NCBI RefSeq assembly: GCF_025336525.1
Contig: NZ_JAOCZP010000003.1
Location: 186,001 to 250,000, forward strand
Source: Chelativorans salis
Lineage (GTDB): Bacteria; Pseudomonadota; Alphaproteobacteria; Rhizobiales; Rhizobiaceae
Length of the DNA: 64,000 nt
Reading direction: 5' to 3'
Shown: positions 42,416 through 53,300 of the stretch, one piece after another
How positions within the stretch are numbered: position 1 is the stretch's first letter
Layout: the number at the start of each line of letters is the position of its first letter
The notes under the pieces: generated by a model
What the model was told of the DNA's origin: nothing
Databases searched by the model: none
The model's input: only the letters and a program-made list of their open reading frames with translations
Translations under genes and position numbers: made by a program

Positions 42416-43888
42416 ATGCCCTTGCCTTCGCTGACCAGTCTGGCCGACGAGGCCCGCATTGCCCTCGATACCGTCGCGGACCGCGCCACTGGCCTCTGGT
42501 CGCCGTCGGTCAGGCTCGGCGTCACCGGCCTTTCACGCGCCGGCAAGACCGTGTTCATCTCCGCACTCGTCCACAATCTCATCCATGGCGGCCGCCTGCC
42601 GCTGTTCGAGGCACAGGCCTCAGGCCGGATCGCCAAGGCTTATCTGGAGCACCAGCCTGACGACGCCGTGCCACGGTTCCAGTACGAGGATCACATCGCC
42701 GATCTTGTGGACAAGCGCATCTGGCCGGCCTCCACCCGCGCCATTTCGGAACTTAGGCTGACTGTGGAATACGAATCGGTGTCGGCTTGGGGGCGCATGT
42801 TCTCGCGCGGGCGGTTGTCGCTCGACATCGTCGACTATCCCGGCGAATGGCTGCTCGACCTGCCACTCCTCGGCAAGAGTTTCGAGGCCTTCAGCCGCGA
42901 GGCCATGGAATTGGCCGAGCTTCCCGTGCGCGAAGAGGTTTCCAGGTCCTGGCGCCAGCTCGCCGCCAGCGTCGATCCCGACGCCGCCGCCGACGAGATG
43001 CTGGCGCGGCGCCTGTTCGAGAGTTTCTCGGCCTATCTGAGCGCCTGCAAGGAGGACGCCCGCGCCCTCTCCACCCTGCCGCCAGGCCGCTTCCTGATGC
43101 CGGGCGATCTCGAGGGCTCGCCGGCGCTCACCTTCGCGCCGCTCACCAATCTGCGTGAAGGCAAGGCGCGGCCCGGCTCCATGCGGGCGATGATGGAGCG
43201 GCGCTACGAGGCCTACAAGACCCACGTCATAAAACCCTTCTTCCGCGAGCACATCGCCCGGCTCGACCGGCAGATCGTGCTGGTCGATGCCATGCAGGCT
43301 ATCAATGCCGGCGCGCCGGCGGTAGCCGATCTGGAGCGCGCCCTGACGGAAATCCTCGCCTGCTTCCGCCCCGGCCGTGGCAGCCTTTTGACCGGCCTCG
43401 TTTCGCGCCGCATCGACCGCATCCTGATCGCCGCCACCAAGGCTGATCACATCCACCACGAAAGCCACGACCGGCTGCAGGCCATCGTGCGGCGGCTCGC
43501 CGACCGCGCCATCGCGCGGGCCGACTTTTCCGGCGCCGCCGTTGACGTGGTGGCAATGGCCGCCGTACGCGCCACCCGCGAGGGCACGGCGACGCGCGGC
43601 CGTGAAATGCTTCCCGTCATCATCGGCAGTCCGCTTACCGGCGAGACCATCGGCGAAGACACCTTCGACGGCGAGGCGGAGACAGCGATCTTCCCCGGCG
43701 ATCTGCCGGAAAGCCCTGCCGCATTCTTCCGCAAGGATGCCGCACCTACATCCGGCGATCCAGCGATCCGCTTCGTGCGCTTCCGCCCACCGAAGCTGGA
43801 ACGCACGGCCGAAGGCGTGACGCTTTCCCTTCCCCATATCCGCCTCGACCGCGTCCTTCAGTTCCTTCTGGGAGACCAGCTCGCATGA
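42416..43888 (+). CDS. ycjX: YcjX family GTP/ATP-binding protein (DUF463)
   Basis: 490 residues. The P-loop is GLSRAGKT (residues 38-45), the characteristic YcjX variant, followed by FISALVHNLIHGGRLP. LSLDIVDYPGEWLLDLPLLG gives the switch-like DxPG region, and LIAATKADHIHHE resembles a guanine-type TKxD motif. The family is associated with envelope stress in proteobacteria; its activity is poorly defined. The stop overlaps the ycjF start as ATGA. Confidence 0.92.
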   Translation: MPLPSLTSLADEARIALDTVADRATGLWSPSVRLGVTGLSRAGKTVFISALVHNLIHGGRLPLFEAQASGRIAKAYLEHQPDDAVPRFQYEDHIADLVDKRIWPASTRAISELRLTVEYESVSAWGRMFSRGRLSLDIVDYPGEWLLDLPLLGKSFEAFSREAMELAELPVREEVSRSWRQLAASVDPDAAADEMLARRLFESFSAYLSACKEDARALSTLPPGRFLMPGDLEGSPALTFAPLTNLREGKARPGSMRAMMERRYEAYKTHVIKPFFREHIARLDRQIVLVDAMQAINAGAPAVADLERALTEILACFRPGRGSLLTGLVSRRIDRILIAATKADHIHHESHDRLQAIVRRLADRAIARADFSGAAVDVVAMAAVRATREGTATRGREMLPVIIGSPLTGETIGEDTFDGEAETAIFPGDLPESPAAFFRKDAAPTSGDPAIRFVRFRPPKLERTAEGVTLSLPHIRLDRVLQFLLGDQLA

Positions 43889-44955
43889 GCCGCCGCCCCG
43901 CCGCCTTCCGCATCGAACCGTCTGAGACGCAGAAGAAGCCCGAACGCCGGGAGAACGGCCGTGAGCCACGGGCGGTGAAGGTGGACGAAGCGGTCACCGT
44001 CACGCCGGCGGAGATCGACGTCTTCGAGGCGCTGGAGCCGGCCGCCGCCCCGCCCGCGCCGGCCACCGGCGCACGGCGGCGCTCGCGGCTCGGCAAGATC
44101 TTCTTTGCCGCCTTCGGCCTCCTCGTCTCGCTCGCCGTTGGTCTTTGGACAGACCGGCTCATCCGCGATCTCTTCTCGCGCGCCGATTGGCTCGGCTGGC
44201 TGGCAGTGGCGCTCGCCGCCATCGCCGCGCTCGCCCTTGTCGCCATCCTCGCCCGCGAGTTCATCGCCCTCGCCCGCCTCGCCTCGGTGGACAGGATGCG
44301 CGGGCGCGCCGAAAAGGCTTATGAGAGCGACGACGCACGTGCTGCGCGCGCGGTGGTGTTCGACCTGACCACGCTTCTGGCCAGCCACCCGGATACGGCG
44401 GCGGGACGGCAGGCGCTCAAGGGCCTGGAGGGCGAGATCATCGATGGCCGTGACCTCCTGCGCATCGCCGAGAAGGAGTTGCTCGCGCCCCTCGATGTCC
44501 GCGCGCAAAAACTGGTGCTGGACGCTGCCAAGCGTGTCTCCGTCGTGACGGCCGTCAGCCCGCGGGCTCTGCTCGACGTCGGCTATGTGCTGTTCGAGGC
44601 TGCGCGCCTGCTCCGCCGTCTGTCGGAGCTTTACTGCGGTCGGCCAGGTTTCCTGGGTTTCCTGCGGCTGTCGCGCAGCGTTGTCGCCCATCTCGCCGTC
44701 ACCGGCTCGATGGCCGTGGGCGAGACATTCGTGCAGCAGATCGTCGGCCACGGCATCGCTGCCCGGCTGTCGGCAAAGCTCGGCGAAGGCGTCGTCAACG
44801 GCATGCTGACGGCGCGAATCGGCATTGCGGCGATGTCGGCCATCCGCCCCCTCGCCTTCCACGCGGTCAAGCGGCCCGGCATGGGCGACTTCCTGAAGGC
44901 CGTGACGCAATTCGCCTCAAAGGCGCAGGGAACACCTGCGGACAAGCGTAAATGA
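43885..44955 (+). CDS. ycjF: YcjF family inner-membrane protein (DUF697/TIGR01620)
   Basis: 356 residues. A Pro/Arg-rich N-terminus is followed by two close membrane helices (about 70-90 and 100-125), a helical middle, and a C-terminal DUF697-like hydrophobic region (VAHLAVTGSMAVGETFVQQIV, then GEGVVNGMLTARIGIAAM in parts). It is the usual partner of ycjX, with which it overlaps by four bases, and probably forms a membrane complex with it. Confidence 0.9.
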   Translation: MSRRPAAFRIEPSETQKKPERRENGREPRAVKVDEAVTVTPAEIDVFEALEPAAAPPAPATGARRRSRLGKIFFAAFGLLVSLAVGLWTDRLIRDLFSRADWLGWLAVALAAIAALALVAILAREFIALARLASVDRMRGRAEKAYESDDARAARAVVFDLTTLLASHPDTAAGRQALKGLEGEIIDGRDLLRIAEKELLAPLDVRAQKLVLDAAKRVSVVTAVSPRALLDVGYVLFEAARLLRRLSELYCGRPGFLGFLRLSRSVVAHLAVTGSMAVGETFVQQIVGHGIAARLSAKLGEGVVNGMLTARIGIAAMSAIRPLAFHAVKRPGMGDFLKAVTQFASKAQGTPADKRK

Positions 44956-45109
44956 CCGCGTAATAAGGCTTGTCTAACCCGGCCGCCTCCTCCACTCTCG
45001 GCAAACCGCCATCCGGTCGGCAAGAAGAGCGGCCGACGGTGACAAAGCGTTAACCAAAACTCTTCATGCTTGCCGTGCCTGTTCTCGCCAGCTGTCCATC
45101 CAGGTGCCC

Positions 45110-45655
45110 ATGTCTTCGACCCTGCGCAATTTCGCCCTTCTGCCTCTTGCCGCGGCACTTGCCACCGGCACTGCCTTTTCCGCCCACGCCTCGGAGCGCG
45201 ACAAGCGGTTTTTCGAGCAGGTAGAAGGCAACTGGTCCGGTCCCGGCGAGATCGTCGCCGGCAAGTACAAAGGCACCAAGTTCATCTGCAACTTCGCCGG
45301 CACGACGCCGGGCGGAAAAATCGGCATGGCGCTCGACGGAGGCTGCCGGGTCGGTGTCTTCAACCAGGAAATGTCGGCCAAGGTGGAACGCCTGGACTCC
45401 GGCTACCGCGGCACCTTCCTTGATGGGGCCGCTGGCAAGGGGCTCGACGTGGTGAGTGGCACGGTGAAGGACGGCCACGCCGTCTTCGCCATTCACCGCA
45501 ACGAACTGACCGGCGCCATGCGCGCCCAGATCGCCGACGAGGATACGATGAACGTCACCATCTCCGTCCACGTCGAGGAGGAGTTGGTGCCCGTTATTGG
45601 CATAACACTCAAGCGTCTCGATGCGCGATCTGTCGGGGCGGTGGTGGCTGACTAA
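45110..45655 (+). CDS. Conserved exported protein of unknown function
   Basis: 181 residues from the ATG at 45110; an in-frame GTG two codons earlier is possible. The signal peptide (LLPLAAALATGTAFSAHAS) is clear. The mature part is beta-rich with two Cys (FICNF, GGCRVGVF) that could pair, and repeated Gly-containing strands. I do not recognise the family. TTAACC occurs shortly upstream. It converges with folK, three bases of overlap. Confidence 0.75.
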   Translation: MSSTLRNFALLPLAAALATGTAFSAHASERDKRFFEQVEGNWSGPGEIVAGKYKGTKFICNFAGTTPGGKIGMALDGGCRVGVFNQEMSAKVERLDSGYRGTFLDGAAGKGLDVVSGTVKDGHAVFAIHRNELTGAMRAQIADEDTMNVTISVHVEEELVPVIGITLKRLDARSVGAVVAD

Positions 45656-46173
45656 ACCCCTTCCCGCCACCAGTCGCCGTCAGCGCTGACCTGATCGATA
45701 CCGGAAACATCCAACGCCTCGAGATGTTCGGCGACACGCCGTCCCTCCACCACCAGATCCGGCGCAATCTCCGCCAACGGCAAGAGCACGAAAGCGCGCT
45801 CCAGCATGCGCGGGTGCGGGATCACCAGCCCTCCCTCCGACACCCGCTGCCGTCCGAACACCAGGATATCGATGTCGATCAGGCGCGGCCCCCAGCGCTC
45901 GCGGCGCTCGCGTTTCAGGGCCCGCTCGGTATCGAGGCACAGCTGGAGGAGCCGGCGCGGCGGCAAGCCGGTGCGGATCTCGGCGACGGCGTTCAGGAAA
46001 TCCGGCTGATCCTCTATGCCCCAGGGGGGCGTGCGGTAGAGCGAGGAGACCTTTTCGACCTGCACGTCTGCGTCGGCATTCAGCGCGCGAAGCGCTGCCG
46101 CCATCGCCTTCGCGGGCTCGCCGATATTGCCGCCGAGGCCGAGGAAGACGCGTGTTTCATTGCGGCCAGTCAA
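45652..46173 (-). CDS. folK: 2-amino-4-hydroxy-6-hydroxymethyldihydropteridine pyrophosphokinase
   Basis: 173 residues. HPPK motifs are all visible: FLGLGGNIGEP at the start, SSLYRTPPWG, DQPDFLNAVAEI, ERWGPRLIDIDIL (the signature with the Mg-binding DxD) and IPHPRMLERAFVLLPL. It transfers pyrophosphate from ATP to 6-hydroxymethyl-dihydropterin in folate synthesis. It is third in the folP-folB-folK operon and overlaps folB by 17 bases. Confidence 0.96.
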   Translation of the reverse strand: MTGRNETRVFLGLGGNIGEPAKAMAAALRALNADADVQVEKVSSLYRTPPWGIEDQPDFLNAVAEIRTGLPPRRLLQLCLDTERALKRERRERWGPRLIDIDILVFGRQRVSEGGLVIPHPRMLERAFVLLPLAEIAPDLVVEGRRVAEHLEALDVSGIDQVSADGDWWREGV

Positions 46174-46516
46174 TCGTCACCTCGACATAATCAAGCACGC
46201 CCGGCACCGGCGCATTCGGCTTTCTGATGGTGATGGAGGCGCGCTTGATCTGAGGAAAGCGCTTGGTGAGCGCCTTACCTACCTCCAGCGCCAGAGCCTC
46301 GATCAGGAAGCGCCGCTTGCCGTTAACGATCTTCTCGATTACGGAGAAGGCGACGCCGTAATCGACCGTCTCCTCGATGGAATCCTCCTCCAGCGCGCGG
46401 CCGGGCTCAACGGCAAGCTCGGCATCGACATAGAAGCGCTGGCCAAGCGTCTCCTCCTCGTCACGCACTCCATGGCGCGCGAAGAAGGCACAGTTCTTCA
46501 TCCGGATGACATACAT
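46157..46516 (-). CDS. folB: Dihydroneopterin aldolase
   Basis: 119 residues from the ATG at 46514-46516; a longer frame upstream overlaps folP and is not protein-like. FolB features: FFARHGVRDEEETLGQRFYVD (catalytic Glu and Tyr region), VDYGVAFSVIEKIV, FLIEALALEVGKAL and ASITIRKPNAP with the active-site Lys. It cleaves dihydroneopterin to hydroxymethyl-dihydropterin plus glycolaldehyde, the substrate for FolK. Confidence 0.93.
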   Translation of the reverse strand: MYVIRMKNCAFFARHGVRDEEETLGQRFYVDAELAVEPGRALEEDSIEETVDYGVAFSVIEKIVNGKRRFLIEALALEVGKALTKRFPQIKRASITIRKPNAPVPGVLDYVEVTIDWPQ

Positions 46517-46529
46517 GGGCGCGATCCCG

Positions 46530-47366
46530 CTATTTCTCAGCCGCCAGCATAGCATCGGCCATACGAAGCGCATCCCTGTTCTCGGCAACGTCGTGCACGC
46601 GGAAGATGGCCGCGCCTTTGACCCGCAAAAGCGCGCTGGTCGCCGCCGTGCCGACGGCACGCTCCTCGACGTCGCGGCCGGTGAAATGGCCGATGAAGCG
46701 TTTGCGCGACGTGCCGACGGCGAACGGAAAGCCCAACCCTGCCAGCTCGCCGAAGCGCGCCATGATCTCGGCATTCTCCTCGGGGTCCTTGGCAAAGCCG
46801 AAGCCCGGATCAAGGATGATCTGCTCGTCGGCCACGCCGGCCTTTCGGGCAATTTCTATCGCGCGCCTCAGGAAAGCGAACTGGTCGGCGATCACGTCGG
46901 AGAGCTTCTCCCGCTCCCGTCCGGTGTGCATCAGCATCAGCCCTGCTCCGGTCTTCGCCGCGACCTCGGCGATGGCGCTCTCCTTGTGCAGGCCCCACAC
47001 ATCGTTGACGATGTGCGCGCCGGCATCGATGGCAAGCCGTGCCGTCTCGGCACGGTAGGTGTCGATGGACAGAATGATATCCGCCCCCTTTGCCAAGGCC
47101 TCGATCACCGGCAGTACGCGCTCCTGCTCCTCGGCGGCGGCGATGGGCGCGGCGCCCGGCCGGGTGGATTCCCCGCCGATATCGATGATCGCCGCCCCCT
47201 CGGCCAGCATGGCTTGCGCGCGCGCCACGGCGTTTTCGACAGCCGCGTAACGGCCGCCATCGGAGAAACTGTCGGGCGTGACGTTGAGCACGCTCATGAT
47301 ATACGCCTCCGCCCCCAATTCGAGGATGCGCCCATGGGCGAGTTTCCAGTGCCGCGTCTCGATCAT
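46530..47366 (-). CDS. folP: Dihydropteroate synthase
   Basis: 278 residues from the ATG at 47364-47366 (start MIETRHWKLAHG); a longer in-frame start at 47426 would add 20 residues of low quality. DHPS signatures: IMSVLNVTPDSFSDGGRY, IIDIGGESTRPGA, HIVNDVWGL, LMLMHTG, ILDPGFGFAKD and VGTSRKRFIG, covering the pterin and sulfonamide/pABA pockets. It joins pABA to the pterin diphosphate in the cytoplasm. First of three coupled folate genes. Confidence 0.96.
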   Translation of the reverse strand: MIETRHWKLAHGRILELGAEAYIMSVLNVTPDSFSDGGRYAAVENAVARAQAMLAEGAAIIDIGGESTRPGAAPIAAAEEQERVLPVIEALAKGADIILSIDTYRAETARLAIDAGAHIVNDVWGLHKESAIAEVAAKTGAGLMLMHTGREREKLSDVIADQFAFLRRAIEIARKAGVADEQIILDPGFGFAKDPEENAEIMARFGELAGLGFPFAVGTSRKRFIGHFTGRDVEERAVGTAATSALLRVKGAAIFRVHDVAENRDALRMADAMLAAEK

Positions 47367-47530
47367 CCCTTCAGGTCCATCCGCCTGCCTGCTCCGTCTT
47401 GTGGGATGCCTGCAGGACAAAATCAATCGGCATTCGCACCACCGGGTTGATTGCCACCGAAGGACGGCCGCCTATAGCTTTTCGTTGCGCCGGTCTCGCC
47501 ATTGCCGCAATGTGCCTCCTGGAGGTTTTC

Positions 47531-48145
47531 ATGCAACGCGTACTCCTCGCCTTGTTTCTGCTGGCCGCGACCGTGCCGCCGCTCGGTGCCGTAACGCTGT
47601 CGAAGACCTATAGCTATTTTCCCATCGGTGGCCTGACATTGCCGGAGATCGAACGGCAGCTGCAGACACAGGGCCCGAGGTTGGAAAGCACCGGCCAAAG
47701 GCACCCCGGCGCCACCAATTTGGCGTTCAACACGCGCGTAGACTATGCCGATACCGGCAGATACTGCCGTATCGCCGACGCGCGCGTGTCGGTGAAGGCC
47801 AACGTCATCCTGCCGAGATGGCGCCATCGCCGCCGTGCGGAAAATGAAGTACGGCTGATCTGGGACACGCTTGCCCGCGACATCAAACGTCACGAGGACA
47901 GTCATCTCAGCATCGCCAAGAACCACGCACGCCTTCTAGAGGACACGCTGAAAGGCCTGTCGCGGCAGAGGAACTGCGACGTGCTTGCCAAAAAGGTGGA
48001 AAAGGCGACGGCGGACGTCCTGGCCAAGCACGATGCCGCCCAGCAGCGTTTCGACTACATCGAATCCGTCAATTTCGAAAGCCGCCTCCTGCGCCTCCTG
48101 CGCTATCGGCTGGAGCAGATCGAAGCGGGCCGGCTGCCTCGGTGA
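47531..48145 (+). CDS. DUF922 exported putative Zn-dependent protease
   Basis: 204 residues from the ATG at 47531, which has GGAGG five bases upstream. A signal peptide (VLLALFLLAATVPPLGAV) is followed by a DUF922-type domain with the zinc-binding motif HEDSH (H121, E122, H125) in DIKRHEDSHLSIAKNHA. These are predicted secreted metalloproteases of unknown substrate. It is transcribed away from folP; the two starts are about 165 bases apart. Confidence 0.85.
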   Translation: MQRVLLALFLLAATVPPLGAVTLSKTYSYFPIGGLTLPEIERQLQTQGPRLESTGQRHPGATNLAFNTRVDYADTGRYCRIADARVSVKANVILPRWRHRRRAENEVRLIWDTLARDIKRHEDSHLSIAKNHARLLEDTLKGLSRQRNCDVLAKKVEKATADVLAKHDAAQQRFDYIESVNFESRLLRLLRYRLEQIEAGRLPR

Positions 48146-48198
48146 GAGGTGCCACTTCGACGGCTGACCGGCCGCTGACGCGCTGATATTCCGTCAGG

Positions 48199-49265
<1,067 letters not shown>

Positions 49266-49287
49266 GGATAGGACTACGCATATAAGG

Positions 49288-49608
49288 CTACGCTTGGCGC
49301 TCCGGCACCCGCACCACCAGCCCGTCCAGTTCGTCGCGCACCCTGATCTGGCAAGACAGGCGCGAGTTGGGCTGCACCTCGTAGGCAAAATCGAGCATGT
49401 CCTCTTCCATGGCCTCCGGCTGACCGACGACGTCCGTCCATTCCTCGTCCACGTAGACGTGGCAAGTGGCGCAGGCACAGGCGCCGCCGCATTCAGCCTC
49501 GATGCCGGGAACGCCATTGCGGATGGCATTTTCCATCACCGTGGAACCGTTCTCGGCCTCCACCTCGAAGGTGGCGCCGTCGAAGGCGATGAATGTCAGC
49601 TTGGTCAT
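49288..49608 (-). CDS. [2Fe-2S] ferredoxin, adrenodoxin type
   Basis: 106 residues from the ATG at 49606-49608; the longer upstream frame lacks a ribosome-binding site. The cluster ligands are C40, C46 and C49 in [15 protein letters not shown] and C86 in RLSCQ, with the acidic helix [14 protein letters not shown] typical of ferredoxins serving P450s or Fe-S assembly. It is followed on the same strand by the ferredoxin-NADP reductase, its likely electron partner. Confidence 0.95.
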   Translation of the reverse strand: MTKLTFIAFDGATFEVEAENGSTVMENAIRNGVPGIEAECGGACACATCHVYVDEEWTDVVGQPEAMEEDMLDFAYEVQPNSRLSCQIRVRDELDGLVVRVPERQA

Positions 49609-49718
49609 TCGGCGATCCTGAAGGGATTGTGCCGCATGAACGGCACCGGGAAACGATTGCTCACGCCGAGATAATCGCTGCGCGCGGCGTGTCAACCGAG
49701 CGAAACGGCGCAGCGCAC

Positions 49719-50054
49719 TTATGAGGCAAGCAATTCGCTAGCGAAAGCCTGCACTTCCTCAATCAGGGACACCAGCCGATCTACCAGCGCCCCCGAGTGC
49801 GGGGCCGCCTCCAGTTCAGCCGCGCCGTCGGCCAGTGCGAAGGCGCCGACGGCACGCGCCGAACCGACGAGGCAATGTGCCAGATGGCGGCGCGCCTTGG
49901 CATCGGCATTCGCCAACTCCCCGCGGGCAGAGGCAGCCTGTGCCAGGAACAATTGGAGCACCTCGCGCTGTAGCCCGGCGTCGCCCTGTGTTTGGCGCGC
50001 CAGGTGCGTCCGGTCGATCGGCCGATCCGCTGGATGCCGCTGTTGGTCAAGCAT
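49719..50054 (-). CDS. Small histidine-phosphotransfer (Hpt) domain protein
   Basis: 111 residues, nearly all helical. The segment [20 protein letters not shown] matches the Hpt core (AHxLxGSAxxxGA), with H60 as the expected phospho-acceptor. No kinase or receiver is fused or adjacent, so it would shuttle phosphate between partners encoded elsewhere. It is divergent from the large coiled-coil gene. The Hpt call rests on this one motif and length. Confidence 0.75.
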   Translation of the reverse strand: MLDQQRHPADRPIDRTHLARQTQGDAGLQREVLQLFLAQAASARGELANADAKARRHLAHCLVGSARAVGAFALADGAAELEAAPHSGALVDRLVSLIEEVQAFASELLAS

Positions 50055-50337
50055 ACCATTCCCCGTCTTGGACCAACCTGCGATGGTCCGCTCCCATCAT
50101 CAAATGTCGCGCGAAGCCGGATGGCCGCGCGTGCACAAGATGTTAATCTCGGCGGCAGAATGCTTACAATCCTACCAGCCTAGCGTTAACCTTATATTTA
50201 AACTTGTAGGCATCGTCCGTAAAACGTGTTTCCATCACAATTCCGTGCCACTACGGTACGGTCGGCGCGATGTGGGGCGCATGCGGGTTACGAGGATCCG
50301 GGTTCGGAACGGCCCAAAAGAGTACAGGTGACGGCGT
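50055..50337. promoter_or_regulatory. Divergent promoter region with a CtrA-like element
   Basis: 283 bases without a gene between the Hpt gene (minus) and the large coiled-coil gene (plus). TTAACCTTATATTTAA at 50186-50201 resembles the alphaproteobacterial CtrA box (TTAA-N7-TTAA) but has an eight-base spacer, one too many. Another GTTAAT lies near 50143-50148. Both are about 140-200 bases before the coiled-coil start. Confidence 0.4.
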
Positions 50338-53300
50338 ATGGCGCGGAACACGACAAAGAAGAAAGCGGAGCAGGACGACTTCGCAAAGGAGCTTGAGGAA
50401 GCCCTCGAGCTGGAGACGGATCAGTTCGAAGCCGCTGCCGGAGACTTGGACCGGGGCGACTTGGACCCAGGCGACTCGGACCCGGGCGACTTGGACCCGG
50501 GCGACTTGGACATTGCGGCGTCCATGGAGGACCTGGAGGCGCAGATCTCTCTGGCGGCGGAAGAGCTCGCCCGTGAAGGACGCGAGGACGACACTGACGA
50601 TGATATCGAAGCGGCGAACGCCGCCGATTCCATCACCTGGGAGAACGAGCCTGCCATGGCGGCCGAAGAGGCAGCCGCCGCCCCGGCGGATAATGCTCAT
50701 CAACCCGTGGAGCGGCTGCGCCCGGCGGATCCCGCCCCTTCATCGAGCTCGGTGACGTTCGTGCCGGCCAACGACGACCAGCAGCACGAGTACACCCAGA
50801 TCGCGCACAGGCGCGACCTTCCGGCCTCGCGCACGGTCTATTGGCTTGTCGCCGCCCTCTCGGTCGCCTGGATTGCCGGTGCTGCCGCTCTCGGCAACGT
50901 CCTCTACGGCTCGACACTTTGGCAGATCGATTCGCTCGAAGGCCTGCTCACCTCACCGCAAGCGATCGGCCTTGCCATCGGTGCGCTCGTGCCGGTGCTC
51001 TTGTTCTGGGGCTTTGCAGTGATGGTCCGCCGCGCCCAGGAGATGCGGATTGCCGCCCAGCAGATGGCGGATGCCGCTGCGCGCCTGCTCGAGCCGGAGA
51101 ACCTCGCCCAGGACCGCGTCATGATGGTGGGCCAGGCCGTGCGCCGCGAGGTGCAGGCCATGGGCGATGGCATCGAACGCACTCTGGCGCGCGCCGTCGA
51201 GCTGGAAACCCTGGTGCATACGGAAGTAAACGAATTAGAGCGCGCTTATTCGGAGAACGAAACGCGCATTCGCCTGCTTGTCGACAGCCTGGGCAGCGAG
51301 CGCGAGGGCATTGTCAGCCATGCCGAGCGCGTGCGTGCTTCCATCACCGGCGCCCACGAGATCCTGAAGGAGGAGTTGGATTCGGCCGGCAAGCAGATTC
51401 GCCTCAGCGTCGATGGCGCCTCGCAGCGACTGACGGATTCACTTGGTCAGGCGGGCGACGGCCTGGTCGAGCGTATCAACTCGACGGGCGAGTCCATCTA
51501 CCTGGCAATGGACGAGCGCGCCGACACGCTGTCGCGGTACATCAGCACCTCCGGCGACAACCTCGCCAACGTGCTCGATAAGCGGATCGAGGCACTCAGT
51601 TCGTCGGCGGACAGCTTCATCCAGCGCATGGACGCTTCGAGCGGAGCGATCAGCCACGCACTCGACCAGCGTTCGGAAGACCTGACGCAGCGCATCACCG
51701 CCGCGGGCGACAATCTATCCGGCCTGCTCGACACGCGGATCGAAGCGCTCAGCACATCCGCTGAAAGCTTCATCCAGCGCATGGATGCTTCGAGTGGAGC
51801 AATCAGCCATACCCTCGACCAGCGTTCTGAAAGTCTGGCGCAGCGCATCACAGCCGCAGGCGACAATCTCTCCAGCCTGCTCGATACACGGATCGAAGCG
51901 CTCAGCACGTCAGCGGACAATTTCGTCCAGCGCGTGGATGCCTCGACGACGACGGTCAGCCATTCGCTCGACCAGCGTTCCGAAGAGCTGTCGCACCGCA
52001 TCACCCGTGCGGGTGAAAACCTCGCCAATCTGCTCGACACGCGCAGCGGCGCGCTCGACACCATGTTCAAGGACCGCCTGTCCGGCTTGGTCAACGCACT
52101 TGGCGAAGCCTCCGAGAAGGTCAACACCGAGTTCGATACGCGGCTGAGCCAGATCGACAGCACCTTGTCGGAGCGCGGCAGCGCGCTCATCAGTGAGTTC
52201 TCCACACGCGCCGAGGCCCTCGGCACGGGCATGCAGAGGCTCGACGCGGCGCTGGAAGCGCGCGCACGCGCCATCAACGAACAGCTTGTGGAGCGCACAC
52301 GCGAGATCGCCGATACCTTCGCCCATGGGCGCGAAGACGTCTCCTCGGCGATCGAGGCAGGCAAGGCCGCCATCGACAACGATCTATCCGGTCTCGTCGC
52401 CTCCACCTCCATCATGCTGGAAAACAAGGGCGAGGAGTTCGCCCGGCTGGTGGAGGAAGGTCAGTCGCGGCTCAACGCGCGGCTCGACGACAGCTTTGGC
52501 CGGTTCGATGCCGTGAAGACGCGCATGGACGAGACCGTCGATCGCCAGATCGAGGCCTTCACCCAGAGCGAGAACCGACTGAAGGAACTGCTCGAGGCCG
52601 ATCTCAGGAAGCTCGAGGAGACCCACGGCAGCTTTGCCGCCGCACTCGAGGCCGACATCGCCAAGATCGGCGAGCGCCGCGAGGAGCTGACGGCCGCCAT
52701 CCGTGCCGACATCGACAACGTCAATGCCGTCTTCACCTCCCAGGTGAGCGTTATCGACGAGCGCACCAGCACCATGCAGAAGGCGCTGACTGTCGGCGTT
52801 GACAATGTCCGCCAGACGCTGGAGAACAGCGCCACCGTGTTGGCCGGCGCCTTGCGCGAGAAGGTGATCGAAGCCACTTCGACGCTCGGCGACGAGTCCG
52901 CCAAGATATTGGACGACGTCGATGAACGCATCGTCGGCATGGACAGCCGCATCGCCGCCCGCACGAAGGAAACGGCCGAAACGCTGGCAACCCGCGCGGA
53001 GGCTCTGGTGCAGACCTTTGATGCGGCCGACCACCGCATCGCCGCCCGCACGAAGGAAACGGCCGAGACGCTGGCAAGCCGCGCGGAGACGCTGGTGCAA
53101 ACCTTTGATGCGGCCGACTACCGCATCGCCGCCCGCACGAAGGAAACGGCCGAGACGCTGGCAAGCCGCGCGGAGACGCTGGTACAGACCTTCGAGGAGG
53201 CCGACCACCGCATCATCGCCCGCACGCACCAGACATCCGCCGAGCTCGACGCGCGCGCCACGGCGATCACCGAGCGCCTTGGCGAGGTCGAAAGCCGGCT

